Below, piece after piece: positions 56,969 through 64,000 of a stretch of DNA of 64,000 nucleotides (positions are counted from its first letter, which is position 1; each line of letters begins with the position of its first letter). A program made the translations under genes and the position numbers. The DNA comes from Megasphaera stantonii (GTDB lineage Bacteria > Bacillota > Negativicutes > Veillonellales > Megasphaeraceae). The notes below the pieces were generated by a model that did no database searches, had not been told where the DNA came from, and saw only the letters and a program-made list of their open reading frames with translations. Location: assembly GCF_003367905.1 (NCBI RefSeq), contig NZ_CP029462.1, positions 1,612,001-1,676,000 of the forward strand, in the 5' to 3' direction.

Positions 56969-58387
56969 ATGACAGCTGCTCGGCCGGTGCTGCCGCCGGC
57001 TATGATGCTGGCGGCGATGGACGCCGTAAGCGACGGCATCGTTATCGTAGACAAGGATTCCCGTATTATTTACATAAACGACGCGTATACGCGCATCCTG
57101 CGGGTAGAGCGGCAAAAGGTGCTGCACAAGCAGATCAGCGTCATCGAGCCGGGCGCCGTCATCCTGGACGCCTTGCGCGACAAGCAGCCCCGCTCGCGTC
57201 TTCCCGTAGAAGTCAAAACGAGGGGCAAGCAAATTCTGGTTAATATTACGCCGATTTTTGACGGCGGCGAAGTCATCGGGGCCGTGTCGGTCTTTGAAGA
57301 CATTACGGAGCTGTCCCTCAGCCATCAGGAGCTGGAACGGGCTCAGCGGCTGAGCCGGTCGATCTTCAAGGCCGCTGCTGACGGCTGCCATACGCTGCCG
57401 CCGGAATTTGCCCATATCGTCGGGGACAGCGCCAAGTTCCTGCGCTGCCTGCGGCTGGCGGAGCTCGTGGCGCCGACCGACGCGACTGTCCTGGTAGAAG
57501 GGGAAAGCGGCGCAGGCAAGGAAGTCGTCGTTGACGGGATTCTGCGCCTCAGCGGCAAGCGGCGGCGTCCCTTCGTCAACATAAACTGCTCGGCCATTCC
57601 GGAAAGCCTCATGGAAAGCGAGCTCTTCGGTTATACGGCCGGCTCGTTTACCGGCGCGGCCAAGGGCGGCAAGGCCGGGAAGTTTGAGCTGGCCGACGGC
57701 GGCACCATCTTCCTTGATGAAATCGGCGAAATGCCGCTGTTCATGCAGGCCAAATTGCTGCGGGCCCTGCAGTCGGGGGAAATACAGAAAATCGGCTCCG
57801 ACACGATGCAGAAGGTCGACGTCCGGGTGATTGCGGCGACGAACCGCAACCTGAAGCAGATGGTGCGGGATGGGAAGTTCCGGGAAGACTTGTACTTCCG
57901 CCTCAATACCTTTACGATCGTCATTCCGCCTCTGCGGGAGCGGGGCGAAGACGTACTGCTCCTGGCAGAGCATTTCCTGGGAAAATTTTCCAAGAAGTAT
58001 GGAAAAACAGGCCGCCTTTCGTCGGCGGTGCAGCGGTTTTTCCTGTCCTATGCCTGGCCGGGAAACGTGCGGCAGCTCGAAAGCTGCATGGAGTACGCCG
58101 TCATCGTATGCGGCGACGGCGAAATCCGGATGGAGCACCTGCCGGAAGAGCTGCAGGGCCTTTCGGATAATGGGGAAAGAACGGATGCGGCAGAAGCTTC
58201 CGCCGCAGGCGCGCCTCACGGCTTAAAGGCCGATATACAAGCTATGGAGCGGGACTACATCCTCCGCGTGCTGAAGGAGACCGGCGGCAACAAGACCAAG
58301 GCTATGGAAGTCCTGGGAATCAGCCGCCGCACCTTTTACAAGAAATGGAAGCTCTACGGACTAGATAAAGAACCGTCTATAAAGTAA
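56969..58387 (+). CDS. Sigma-54-dependent activator (PAS-AAA+-Fis) with GSFTGA loop
   Basis: A 472-residue enhancer-binding protein. The PAS domain lies at about 10-115 (MDAVSDGIVIVDKDSRIIYIND). The AAA+ domain (about 140-375) has Walker A GESGAGKE, loop GSFTGA instead of GAFTGA, and Walker B IFLDEIGE. The Fis-type helix-turn-helix is NKTKAMEVLGISRRTFYKKW. It probably controls the AtuA-like/CoA-transferase/transporter genes that follow, as local activators of this type usually do. A -24/-12-like site is seen before those genes, but it is imperfect. Confidence 0.93.
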   Translation: MTAARPVLPPAMMLAAMDAVSDGIVIVDKDSRIIYINDAYTRILRVERQKVLHKQISVIEPGAVILDALRDKQPRSRLPVEVKTRGKQILVNITPIFDGGEVIGAVSVFEDITELSLSHQELERAQRLSRSIFKAAADGCHTLPPEFAHIVGDSAKFLRCLRLAELVAPTDATVLVEGESGAGKEVVVDGILRLSGKRRRPFVNINCSAIPESLMESELFGYTAGSFTGAAKGGKAGKFELADGGTIFLDEIGEMPLFMQAKLLRALQSGEIQKIGSDTMQKVDVRVIAATNRNLKQMVRDGKFREDLYFRLNTFTIVIPPLRERGEDVLLLAEHFLGKFSKKYGKTGRLSSAVQRFFLSYAWPGNVRQLESCMEYAVIVCGDGEIRMEHLPEELQGLSDNGERTDAAEASAAGAPHGLKADIQAMERDYILRVLKETGGNKTKAMEVLGISRRTFYKKWKLYGLDKEPSIK

Positions 58388-58461
58388 ACACTATATACAT
58401 GGTAAACACGGAAAATCCTCCCAAGTATACAGTTTATACTCGTATCGCGGGAGGATTTTTT
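58384..58461 (+). terminator. Terminator with repeats after the sigma-54 activator
   Basis: AATCCTCCC (58414-58422) pairs with GGGAGGATT (58449-58457), followed by TTTTTGTG. The 26-base loop contains AGTATA-CAGTT-TATACT, itself an inverted repeat. Just upstream, GTAAACAC occurs twice, 17 bases apart (58384-58391 and 58401-58409). These could be activator sites as well. Confidence 0.7.
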
Positions 58462-58563
58462 GTGTAGAAATAAAATGCCACTCTTATAAAGTGGCGATCA
58501 GGCCGGAGTATATGCGAAAAGTGGAGAACCCTTGTAACGTTGCATAGCGAATATAGTACATAT

Positions 58564-58580
58564 TGGCATATAAATTTCAT
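58564..58580 (+). promoter_or_regulatory. Imperfect sigma-54-like promoter before the AtuA-like operon
   Basis: TGGCAT-ATAAA-TTTCAT has the -24 GG and correct spacing but TC instead of GC at -12. It lies 79 bases before the start codon. A weak candidate. Confidence 0.35.
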
Positions 58581-58658
58581 ATACATAGGCGAAGCTATTA
58601 TTGGATAGCATTACGTCGCGACAATACATGTAGTTTAAGACAGAAAGAAGGTACATCT

Positions 58659-60017
58659 ATGAAGACAATACGCATCGGCGGCGGCCAGGGCTTTTGGGGA
58701 GACCTGATTGACGCGCCGATTATCATGGCGAAGGAAGACAACGTAGATTATATTTGCTGCGATTATCTGGCGGAATTGACCCTGTCCATCATGCGGCGGC
58801 AGCAGGAAAAACGGCCCGAAGCCGGCTACGCCCGCGATTTCATCACGTCGCTGAAGGGCATGCTGCCCTACCTGGCAGAAAAGAAGACGAAGGTTATTAC
58901 CAACGCCGGCGGCATGAACGTAAAGGCCTGCGTGGAAAAGGTAAAGGAAGTCGTCAAAGCCGGCGGCTACAACCTGAAGGTCGGTTACGTCCTCGGCGAC
59001 GACGTGCGGGAAAAGATTCCCCAGCTTCGCGAGCAGGGCGTCCAGATGCAGCACATGGATACGGGCGAAGATATCGACGGCATCCTGCCGAAGATGGTCA
59101 ACGCCAACGTCTATTACGGCGTAGAGCCTATCGTCAAATGCCTGGAAGACGGCGCGGACATCATCATCCTGGGCCGCTCGACCGATACGGCTATGTTTGA
59201 AGCGCCCCTCCTGTACGAATTCGGCTGGAAGCTCGACGACTGGGACGCCAAGGCCACGGGCATTCTGGCCGGCCACCTCTGCGAATGCGGCGCCCAGGCT
59301 ACAGGCGGAAACTACGACTACGACTGGGAACACGTCCCACGTCCGGAGCTTTTAGGCTATCCCATCGTCGAAGTCAGCGAAAAGGGCAGCCTCGTTCTGA
59401 CGAAGACGAAGAACACCGGCGGCCTTGTAACGGTCCAGTCCGTCAAGGAACAGCTCATGTACGAAATCCACGACCCGTCGCAATACATTACGCCCGACGT
59501 CGTCGCCGATTTCAGCAAGATTACGCTGGAAGAAATCGAACGGGACCACGTCGCCGTCCGCGGCGTAACGGGCAAGCCTGCTCCCGACACTTTGAAGCTC
59601 TGCGTCGGATACCTCGAAGGCTACCGCAATATTGCCTACCTGCCCTACAGCTGGCCGAGAGCGCTGGATAAAGCCAAGATGGCCGCTAATATTCTGGACA
59701 AGCGCATGGCCATGAAGGGACTGAAAGCCATCCGCACCCATATCAGCTATTTAGGCGTCAACGCCCTCCACGGCCCGCTGGCTCCGGAGCTCGACGCCGA
59801 TTTGAACGAAGTCGTCCTCCGCTACGCCATCATGACGGAAACGAAGGAAGAAGGCCTGAAACTGACGCCGGAAGTCGCCGCCGTCAGCAACCTGAACGGC
59901 CCGGCCCAAGGCTGCTTCTTCGGCGGCCGTACCCGTCCCAGCGAAGTATTCGCCCTGTGGCCGACGCTCATTCCCAGAGACGCCATTACGATGGAAACGC
60001 ACGTAGAGGAGGTTTAA
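58659..60017 (+). CDS. DUF1446 / AtuA-family protein (acyclic terpene utilisation-like)
   Basis: A 452-residue DUF1446 protein, the family of AtuA from acyclic terpene utilisation. It starts MKTIRIGGGQGFWGD and contains NAGGMNVKACVEKVKEV, ILGRSTDTAMF and GATGGNYDYDWE-type segments (here CGAQATGGNYDYDW). The enzymatic activity of the family is not established; it is found in clusters for branched or terpenoid acyl-CoA breakdown. I chose the ATG at 58659 behind GAAAGAAGG. First gene of a four-gene set with a CoA transferase and a CitMHS transporter. Confidence 0.88.
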   Translation: MKTIRIGGGQGFWGDLIDAPIIMAKEDNVDYICCDYLAELTLSIMRRQQEKRPEAGYARDFITSLKGMLPYLAEKKTKVITNAGGMNVKACVEKVKEVVKAGGYNLKVGYVLGDDVREKIPQLREQGVQMQHMDTGEDIDGILPKMVNANVYYGVEPIVKCLEDGADIIILGRSTDTAMFEAPLLYEFGWKLDDWDAKATGILAGHLCECGAQATGGNYDYDWEHVPRPELLGYPIVEVSEKGSLVLTKTKNTGGLVTVQSVKEQLMYEIHDPSQYITPDVVADFSKITLEEIERDHVAVRGVTGKPAPDTLKLCVGYLEGYRNIAYLPYSWPRALDKAKMAANILDKRMAMKGLKAIRTHISYLGVNALHGPLAPELDADLNEVVLRYAIMTETKEEGLKLTPEVAAVSNLNGPAQGCFFGGRTRPSEVFALWPTLIPRDAITMETHVEEV

Positions 60018-60021
60018 CGTC

Positions 60022-60342
60022 ATGAAAGTTCAGTTGAAAGATATAGCTCACGGCCGCTGCGGCGATAAGAGCGATACGTCCAATATCTGTATTTACGCCC
60101 GCAAGCCTCAGTATTATAAGGCCATGGAACGGCAGCTGACGGCGGAAGCCGTGCGCCGCCACTTTGAAGGACTCGTCTTCGGCGACGTCGTACGCTACGA
60201 CTTGCCCCAGCTGGACGGCTTCAACTTCGTCATGCACCATGCCTTGGACGGCGGCGCGACGCGCTCCCTGCGCCTCGACACGCTGGGCAAATGCATGGAA
60301 GCGGCGCTGCTGCGCATGTACATTGAAGTCGACGACGAATAA
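60022..60342 (+). CDS. AtuA C-terminal-like small protein
   Basis: A 106-residue protein matching the C-terminal domain often fused to DUF1446 proteins (LKDIAHGRCGDKSDTSNICIYARKPQYY … FNFVMHHALDGGATRSLRLDTLGKCM). It follows the main gene by 4 bases, so the two together equal the fused long form seen in other bacteria. It probably forms a complex with the DUF1446 protein. Confidence 0.85.
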   Translation: MKVQLKDIAHGRCGDKSDTSNICIYARKPQYYKAMERQLTAEAVRRHFEGLVFGDVVRYDLPQLDGFNFVMHHALDGGATRSLRLDTLGKCMEAALLRMYIEVDDE

Positions 60343-60358
60343 ACAGGAGGTGTCCACT

Positions 60359-61537
60359 ATGGCAAAACCGTTGGAAGGAATTCGCGTATTGGATTTGACC
60401 CGTGTACTTTCCGGACCGTACTGCACGATGCTGTTAGCCGATATGGGTGCAGAAGTTATCAAAATAGAAACGCCGGAACATGGCGACGACAGCCGCGCCT
60501 ATCCTCCGTTTGATAAAAACATAAGCGCCTATTACGCGAACCTCAATCGCAATAAGAAAAGCGTTGCACTGAACTTGCGCGATGAAAAGGCGAAGGATGT
60601 ACTGCGGGAACTGATTAAAAAGTCCGATGTATTCGTAGAAAATTTTAAACCCGGCACGATTGCCAAAATGGGTTTTTCATACGAAGAAGTTAAGAAGATG
60701 AATCCTAATATCGTCTTCGCTTCTATTTCCGGATTTGGACAGACCGGCCCCTATCGCCTGCTGCCGGGGTACGACATCATTGCCCAGGCTATGAGCGGCA
60801 TGATGAGCGTTACCGGCTGGCCCGATTCGCCGCCGACGCGTACGGGTACGGCGATTGGCGACGTGTTGGGCGGATTAAATTGCTGCATTGGCATTTTGGC
60901 AGCTTTGCAGGGCCGCAACAGCCAAGGTCACGGCGAATATGTCGACGTTGGCTTGGTAGACTGCTCTGTAAGCGCGATGGAAACCATTACGGAAATTTAC
61001 ATGGTAGAAGGACGAATCCCGCAGCGTTCCGGGAACCGTTATGAATTTATTTATCCTTACGATTCCTTTGAAGGCTCTGACAAATGGGTCGTCATCGGCG
61101 TAGGAAACGATGCGATTTGGGAACGGTTCTGCAAAGCGACGGGCCATGAGGACTGGCTGGCAGACCCTCGGTTTGCCCTCAATAAAGACAGAGCCAATCA
61201 AAAAGACCTTCTTCACAATATGGTGACGAGCTGGACAAAACAGCATACGGCAAAGGAAATTATTGAACTTCTGCGGGCTCACAGCATTCCCTGCGCTCCT
61301 ATTCACGACGTTTCGGATGTCGTTGCAGACGAACATATTGCCAAGGCGCGCAAGATGATTTGCGAAATAGAACATCCTATTGAAGGTACGATGAAAGTAA
61401 CGGGCAATCCTATCAAAATGACGGAAGCCGACGAGTACAGTTACGCAAAAGCGCCTACCTTGGGCCGGGACACGCAGTCCGTTTTGCGCGACGTATTGAA
61501 TATGAAAGAAGATGACATTGCCTATTTTGTCAAATAA
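60359..61537 (+). CDS. CaiB/BaiF-family (class III) CoA transferase
   Basis: A 392-residue class III CoA transferase. PLEGIRVLDLTRVLSGPYCTMLLADMGAEVIKIE is the family N-terminus, VENFKPGTIAKMGF and SISGFGQTGPY are hallmark blocks, and the catalytic Asp is in VDVGLVDCSVSAM. It transfers CoA between acids, for example succinyl-CoA, acetyl-CoA or a product CoA, to the operon's substrate. GGAGGTG precedes the start at 60359. It would activate the acid imported by the downstream transporter. Confidence 0.93.
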   Translation: MAKPLEGIRVLDLTRVLSGPYCTMLLADMGAEVIKIETPEHGDDSRAYPPFDKNISAYYANLNRNKKSVALNLRDEKAKDVLRELIKKSDVFVENFKPGTIAKMGFSYEEVKKMNPNIVFASISGFGQTGPYRLLPGYDIIAQAMSGMMSVTGWPDSPPTRTGTAIGDVLGGLNCCIGILAALQGRNSQGHGEYVDVGLVDCSVSAMETITEIYMVEGRIPQRSGNRYEFIYPYDSFEGSDKWVVIGVGNDAIWERFCKATGHEDWLADPRFALNKDRANQKDLLHNMVTSWTKQHTAKEIIELLRAHSIPCAPIHDVSDVVADEHIAKARKMICEIEHPIEGTMKVTGNPIKMTEADEYSYAKAPTLGRDTQSVLRDVLNMKEDDIAYFVK

Positions 61538-61571
61538 TCATACGTACTTTCCGTAAGAAAGGAGAGCTATT

Positions 61572-62867
61572 ATGCTGGCTATTGTTGGTTTTGCGACGAT
61601 CCTGGTGCTGCTGGCCGCCATTATGGCGAAAAAGCTGTCTACTATGTCGGCATTAATCGCGATTCCCATTATTGCCTGCCTGGCTATCGGCGAGGGCGGT
61701 TCCTTGAGCAAGTATATGCTGGACGGGATTAAAATCGTAGCTCCTACAGGCGCGATGTTCATATTTGCCGTATTGTTCTTTACAATCATGGGCGACGCCG
61801 GAGTTTTTGAACGAATTGTCAATAAAATCATGAGCATCGTAGGCACGGACCCGGTAAAAATTTGTGTCGGCACCTTTGTTATCACGCTGTTAGTCCATTT
61901 GGACGGCTCCGGCGCGGCGACGTTTTTAATTGTCATTCCGGCTATTCTGCCTGTTTTTGAAAAACTCCAGATGGATAAACGGGTGCTGGCGACGATTGTA
62001 GCTCTAGGAGCAGGGACTATGAACATTGTTCCTTGGGGCGGGCCTACGCTTCGCGCGGCTGCGTCGTTGGAAATGCCTGTGACGGAGTTGTTTTCCCCCA
62101 TGGTAATTCCTATAGCAGCCGGCATGGCGGCTGGCGCGGCTATTGCGGTCATGTTTGGAGTAAAAGAACGGAGGCGGCTGGGAGCTTCGCTGCAGCATTT
62201 GGATCTCAGCGTGAGCCAGGTGTCGGAAGAAGAGCTGGCCCTGCGGCGGCCTAAGTGCTTCTGGTTTAACATTGCGCTGATCATCGTGACGGTAGTAACT
62301 CTGGTGAAAGGAACGCTGCCTCCGGTAGGATGCTTCATGATCGCGCTAGTCGTCGCTTTGATTGTCAATTATCCCAATCTGCAGCTGCAGAGCAAGCTCA
62401 TTGACATGCATGCAAAATCGGCCCTTATGATGGCAAGCGTCTTATTTGCCGCCGGTATTTTCACCGGCATCATGAAGGGCACGGGTATGCTTCACGCGAT
62501 GGCCGAAGGGCTGGCGGCGATTCTGCCGCCGTCCTTGGCAGCGCATTTCGCCGTCGTCATAGGCGTTATTTCGATGCCGGCAAGCCTGCTGTTCGACCCG
62601 GACAGCTTTTACTTCGCCGTCTTGCCCGTATTAGCTACAGCTGCCGAAACGGTCGGGTTATCCGGCGTAGATTTAGGCCGAGCCGCTATTTGCGGACAAA
62701 TGACGCTGGGCTTTCCCTTGTCGCCGCTGACGCCGGCAACCTTCTTGCTCATCGGCCTGACAGGTATTGATTTGGGAGATCACCAAAAGCATACCTTTAT
62801 TTGGGCCTGGCTGGTATCCTTAATTATCTTGTTTGTATCCATTCTCACTGGTGTTATTCCTTTGTGA
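61572..62867 (+). CDS. CitMHS-family citrate/organic acid transporter
   Basis: A 431-residue membrane protein with about 11-12 helices of the CitMHS (citrate-Mg/Ca:H+) family. LLVHLDGSGAATFLIVIPAILP (about 115-136) and NIVPWGGPTLRAA (about 150-162) match the two conserved loop regions, and SPLTPATFLLIGLTGIDLGDHQK is the C-terminal signature. It should import a tricarboxylate or similar acid with a proton or metal. AAGAAAGGAGAG precedes the start. It ends the AtuA-like/CoA-transferase set. Confidence 0.88.
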   Translation: MLAIVGFATILVLLAAIMAKKLSTMSALIAIPIIACLAIGEGGSLSKYMLDGIKIVAPTGAMFIFAVLFFTIMGDAGVFERIVNKIMSIVGTDPVKICVGTFVITLLVHLDGSGAATFLIVIPAILPVFEKLQMDKRVLATIVALGAGTMNIVPWGGPTLRAAASLEMPVTELFSPMVIPIAAGMAAGAAIAVMFGVKERRRLGASLQHLDLSVSQVSEEELALRRPKCFWFNIALIIVTVVTLVKGTLPPVGCFMIALVVALIVNYPNLQLQSKLIDMHAKSALMMASVLFAAGIFTGIMKGTGMLHAMAEGLAAILPPSLAAHFAVVIGVISMPASLLFDPDSFYFAVLPVLATAAETVGLSGVDLGRAAICGQMTLGFPLSPLTPATFLLIGLTGIDLGDHQKHTFIWAWLVSLIILFVSILTGVIPL

Positions 62868-62880
62868 TTGGAACAATATG

Positions 62881-62952
62881 ACTACCTTGTTTTCCGGTAT
62901 ACACGCGACTTAGCCGTTTCCTGTATTGGCCGGAAAACAAGGTAGTTTTTTT
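62881..62952 (+). terminator. Strong terminator after the transporter gene
   Basis: ACTACCTTGTTTTCCGG pairs with CCGGAAAACAAGGTAGT, then TTTTTTTCTTG. The loop is 38 bases. Confidence 0.88.
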
Positions 62953-62962
62953 CTTGCTAAAT

Positions 62963-63026
62963 TTGACAGACCCGCCTTCTTATGGTATGATAAACAAAGT
63001 TAGGCGACATGAGGCCTAGCTTTTTT
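62963..63026 (+). promoter_or_regulatory. Promoter immediately followed by a terminator hairpin
   Basis: TTGACA (62963-62968) and TATGAT (62986-62991) are 17 bases apart. Transcription would start near 62998, exactly at AAGTTAGGC, which pairs with GCCTAGCTT (63014-63022) and runs into TTTTTT. The predicted product is about 30 nucleotides. Confidence 0.55.
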
Positions 63027-63045
63027 AAGTTGCAGTAAAATTTTC

Positions 63046-63074
63046 TTGACTTAGCCTGACAGGTGTGGTATCTT
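63046..63074 (+). promoter_or_regulatory. Promoter of rpmG
   Basis: TTGACT (63046-63051) and TATCTT (63069-63074), 17 bases apart. The 5' leader (63083-63128) forms a stem AGTCT/AGACT with an inner GCGCA/TGCGC, followed by ATTTTT, a possible attenuator. Confidence 0.6.
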
Positions 63075-63145
63075 ATAAAGGCAGTCTTGCGCAGGCACTG
63101 GGTTTGCGCGTAGTATCAGACTATTTTTAAGAGAGGTGTAAGGGA

Positions 63146-63295
63146 ATGCGTACAGCGATTACATTGGCATGCACAGAATGCAAACAGCGTAACTACCGGA
63201 CAAACAAAAACAAGAAAAACAATCCGGACCGTTTGGAATTGAAAAAATATTGCCCGTTCTGCAAAAAACAAACCGTACATAAAGAAACGAAATAA
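63146..63295 (+). CDS. rpmG: 50S ribosomal protein L33 (zinc-binding form)
   Basis: A 49-residue ribosomal protein of the large subunit E-site region. [19 protein letters not shown] and [15 protein letters not shown] carry two CxxC pairs, so this is the zinc-binding (C+) form. It is too short for a long-frame search but has a clear GTGTAAGGGA ribosome site and sits in the standard rpmG-secE-nusG order. Confidence 0.97.
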   Translation: MRTAITLACTECKQRNYRTNKNKKNNPDRLELKKYCPFCKKQTVHKETK

Positions 63296-63344
63296 TTTTG
63301 ATGGAATAAGATGTGCTTAATCTTATTTGGGTGTGAGAGGTTAT

Positions 63345-63572
63345 ATGGCACTTTCAAAAAAAGCAGCACAAAAGAATAAGAAGAATCCGGGCAAGTCATT
63401 TTTTCAAGGCGTTAAGGTGGAACTGAAAAAGGTCATCTGGCCGACGAGAAGAGAGCTGATAAACTACACGGTCATGGTCATCGTCGCGACGATCGTCGTC
63501 ATGGCGATTATCGGCGTGGCCGACGGCGTTTTTGGTCAGTTGTTTAATTTGCTTCGAGCCGTTGTCGGATAG
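63345..63572 (+). CDS. secE: Preprotein translocase subunit SecE
   Basis: A 75-residue SecE with the bacterial single-helix form: a basic N-terminus (KKAAQKNKKNPG), the amphipathic GVKVELKKVIWPTRRELINYT and one transmembrane helix VMVIVATIVVMAIIGVADG. It clamps SecY in the protein-conducting channel. I chose the ATG at 63345 behind GAGAGG. It lies between rpmG and nusG as usual. Confidence 0.95.
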   Translation: MALSKKAAQKNKKNPGKSFFQGVKVELKKVIWPTRRELINYTVMVIVATIVVMAIIGVADGVFGQLFNLLRAVVG

Positions 63573-63588
63573 GGAGGCCTGCGCTTAA

Positions 63589-64000
63589 ATGGAATCTGAA
63601 AAAAAATGGTATGTCATCCATACGTATTCCGGTTATGAAAATAAAGTAATGGCTACGTTGGAACGGAAAGTTAAATCCATGGGATTGGAAAATGTCATTA
63701 ACCGCATCCTCGTCCCGATGGAGGAAGAAATCGACGTCGGCAAAGACGGGAAAAAGCGCGCCGTGAAACGCAAGGTTTTCCCCGGCTATGTCCTCGTCGA
63801 AATGGAAGTCAACGACCGTTCCTGGTATGTCGTCCGCAACACCCCGGGCGTAACGGGGTTTGTAGGCTCGGCGACGAAGCCTATTCCCTTGGAACCGGAG
63901 GAAGTTAAGAGTATTCTGAAATCGCAGAATCTTGACACGGAACCGAAACCGCATATTTCCGTTGAAGTAGGCGAACAGGTCCGCATCACATCCGGTCCTT
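63589..64000 (+). CDS. nusG: Transcription termination/antitermination factor NusG, cut by window edge
   Basis: The first 137 residues or so of NusG are present. WYVIHTYSGYENKVMATLERKV and RKVFPGYVLVEMEVNDRSWYVVRNTPGVTGFVG form the NGN domain that binds RNA polymerase. The KOW domain (VGEQVRITSGP) is entered before the sequence ends. It links transcription with ribosomes and Rho. GGGAGG precedes the start. Ribosomal protein genes rplK-rplA are expected next. Confidence 0.96.
   Translation, partial: MESEKKWYVIHTYSGYENKVMATLERKVKSMGLENVINRILVPMEEEIDVGKDGKKRAVKRKVFPGYVLVEMEVNDRSWYVVRNTPGVTGFVGSATKPIPLEPEEVKSILKSQNLDTEPKPHISVEVGEQVRITSGP

Noticed and set aside
1-64000. CRISPR array
   Set aside because: No series of regularly spaced identical repeats was seen. 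The repeats found are two-copy direct repeats, tandem repeats or palindromes.

Overview
The window looks like the chromosome of an anaerobic Firmicute of the Negativicutes, most like Megasphaera. This is inferred from gene content: a 4-hydroxybutyryl-CoA dehydratase, RpoN with two enhancer-binding activators, an RseC-like membrane protein, a eukaryote-type hexokinase and a GC-rich, GTC/GAC-rich codon style. No ribosomal RNA gene or other marker fixes the species.

Left part (1-7.5 kb): a cut-off DUF47 gene, a lactate/malate dehydrogenase, an NCS2 purine permease, an exported L,D-transpeptidase, a NifX-like/thioredoxin-like pair, an RseC-like protein, and a DUF134 regulator coupled to the Mrp Fe-S ATPase. 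The NifX-like pair and the DUF134-mrp pair share an identical 12-bp palindrome at their promoters. From 7.5 to 19.1 kb lies a compact sigma-54 regulon. A leftward operon carries a NifU-like protein, a CGGC-MaoC fusion, an acyl carrier protein, a metallo-hydrolase, LuxE-like and LuxC-like proteins, an AMP-forming ligase, RpoN and a sigma-54 activator. It is divergent from the rightward 4-hydroxybutyryl-CoA dehydratase gene. Both directions have a readable -24/-12 promoter, and the operon encodes the sigma factor and a candidate activator itself. A GldA-type dehydrogenase follows the dehydratase.

At 19.36-19.65 kb there is a complete-looking Fst/par-type type I toxin-antitoxin locus (28-residue toxin, convergent antisense RNA, direct repeats, shared terminator). 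Then come thiamine genes (ThiE/TenI-like, thiH, thiG, thiS) behind a structured leader, and a foreign-looking pair (alanine dehydrogenase-like, GltS) followed by a decayed IS30.

From 27,455 to 45,751 an 18.3-kb island sits in the 3' end of tRNA-Thr(CGT), bounded by a 40-bp direct repeat. It carries a metallophosphoesterase, a TnpB-like RuvC nuclease behind a 115-nt inverted repeat, and a full type 1 BREX set (brxA-brxB-brxC-pglX-pglZ-brxL) behind a small serine recombinase. No tyrosine integrase is visible in it.

Right part (45.9-64 kb): ordinary chromosome with a cyclase-family hydrolase, an HpcH/HpaI aldolase, folP, hexokinase, bioB with a BirA-like operator, a MocR-type regulator, the YhaO/YhaN-like nuclease pair, a second sigma-54 activator followed by an AtuA/CoA-transferase/CitMHS gene set, and finally rpmG-secE-nusG, cut by the right edge.
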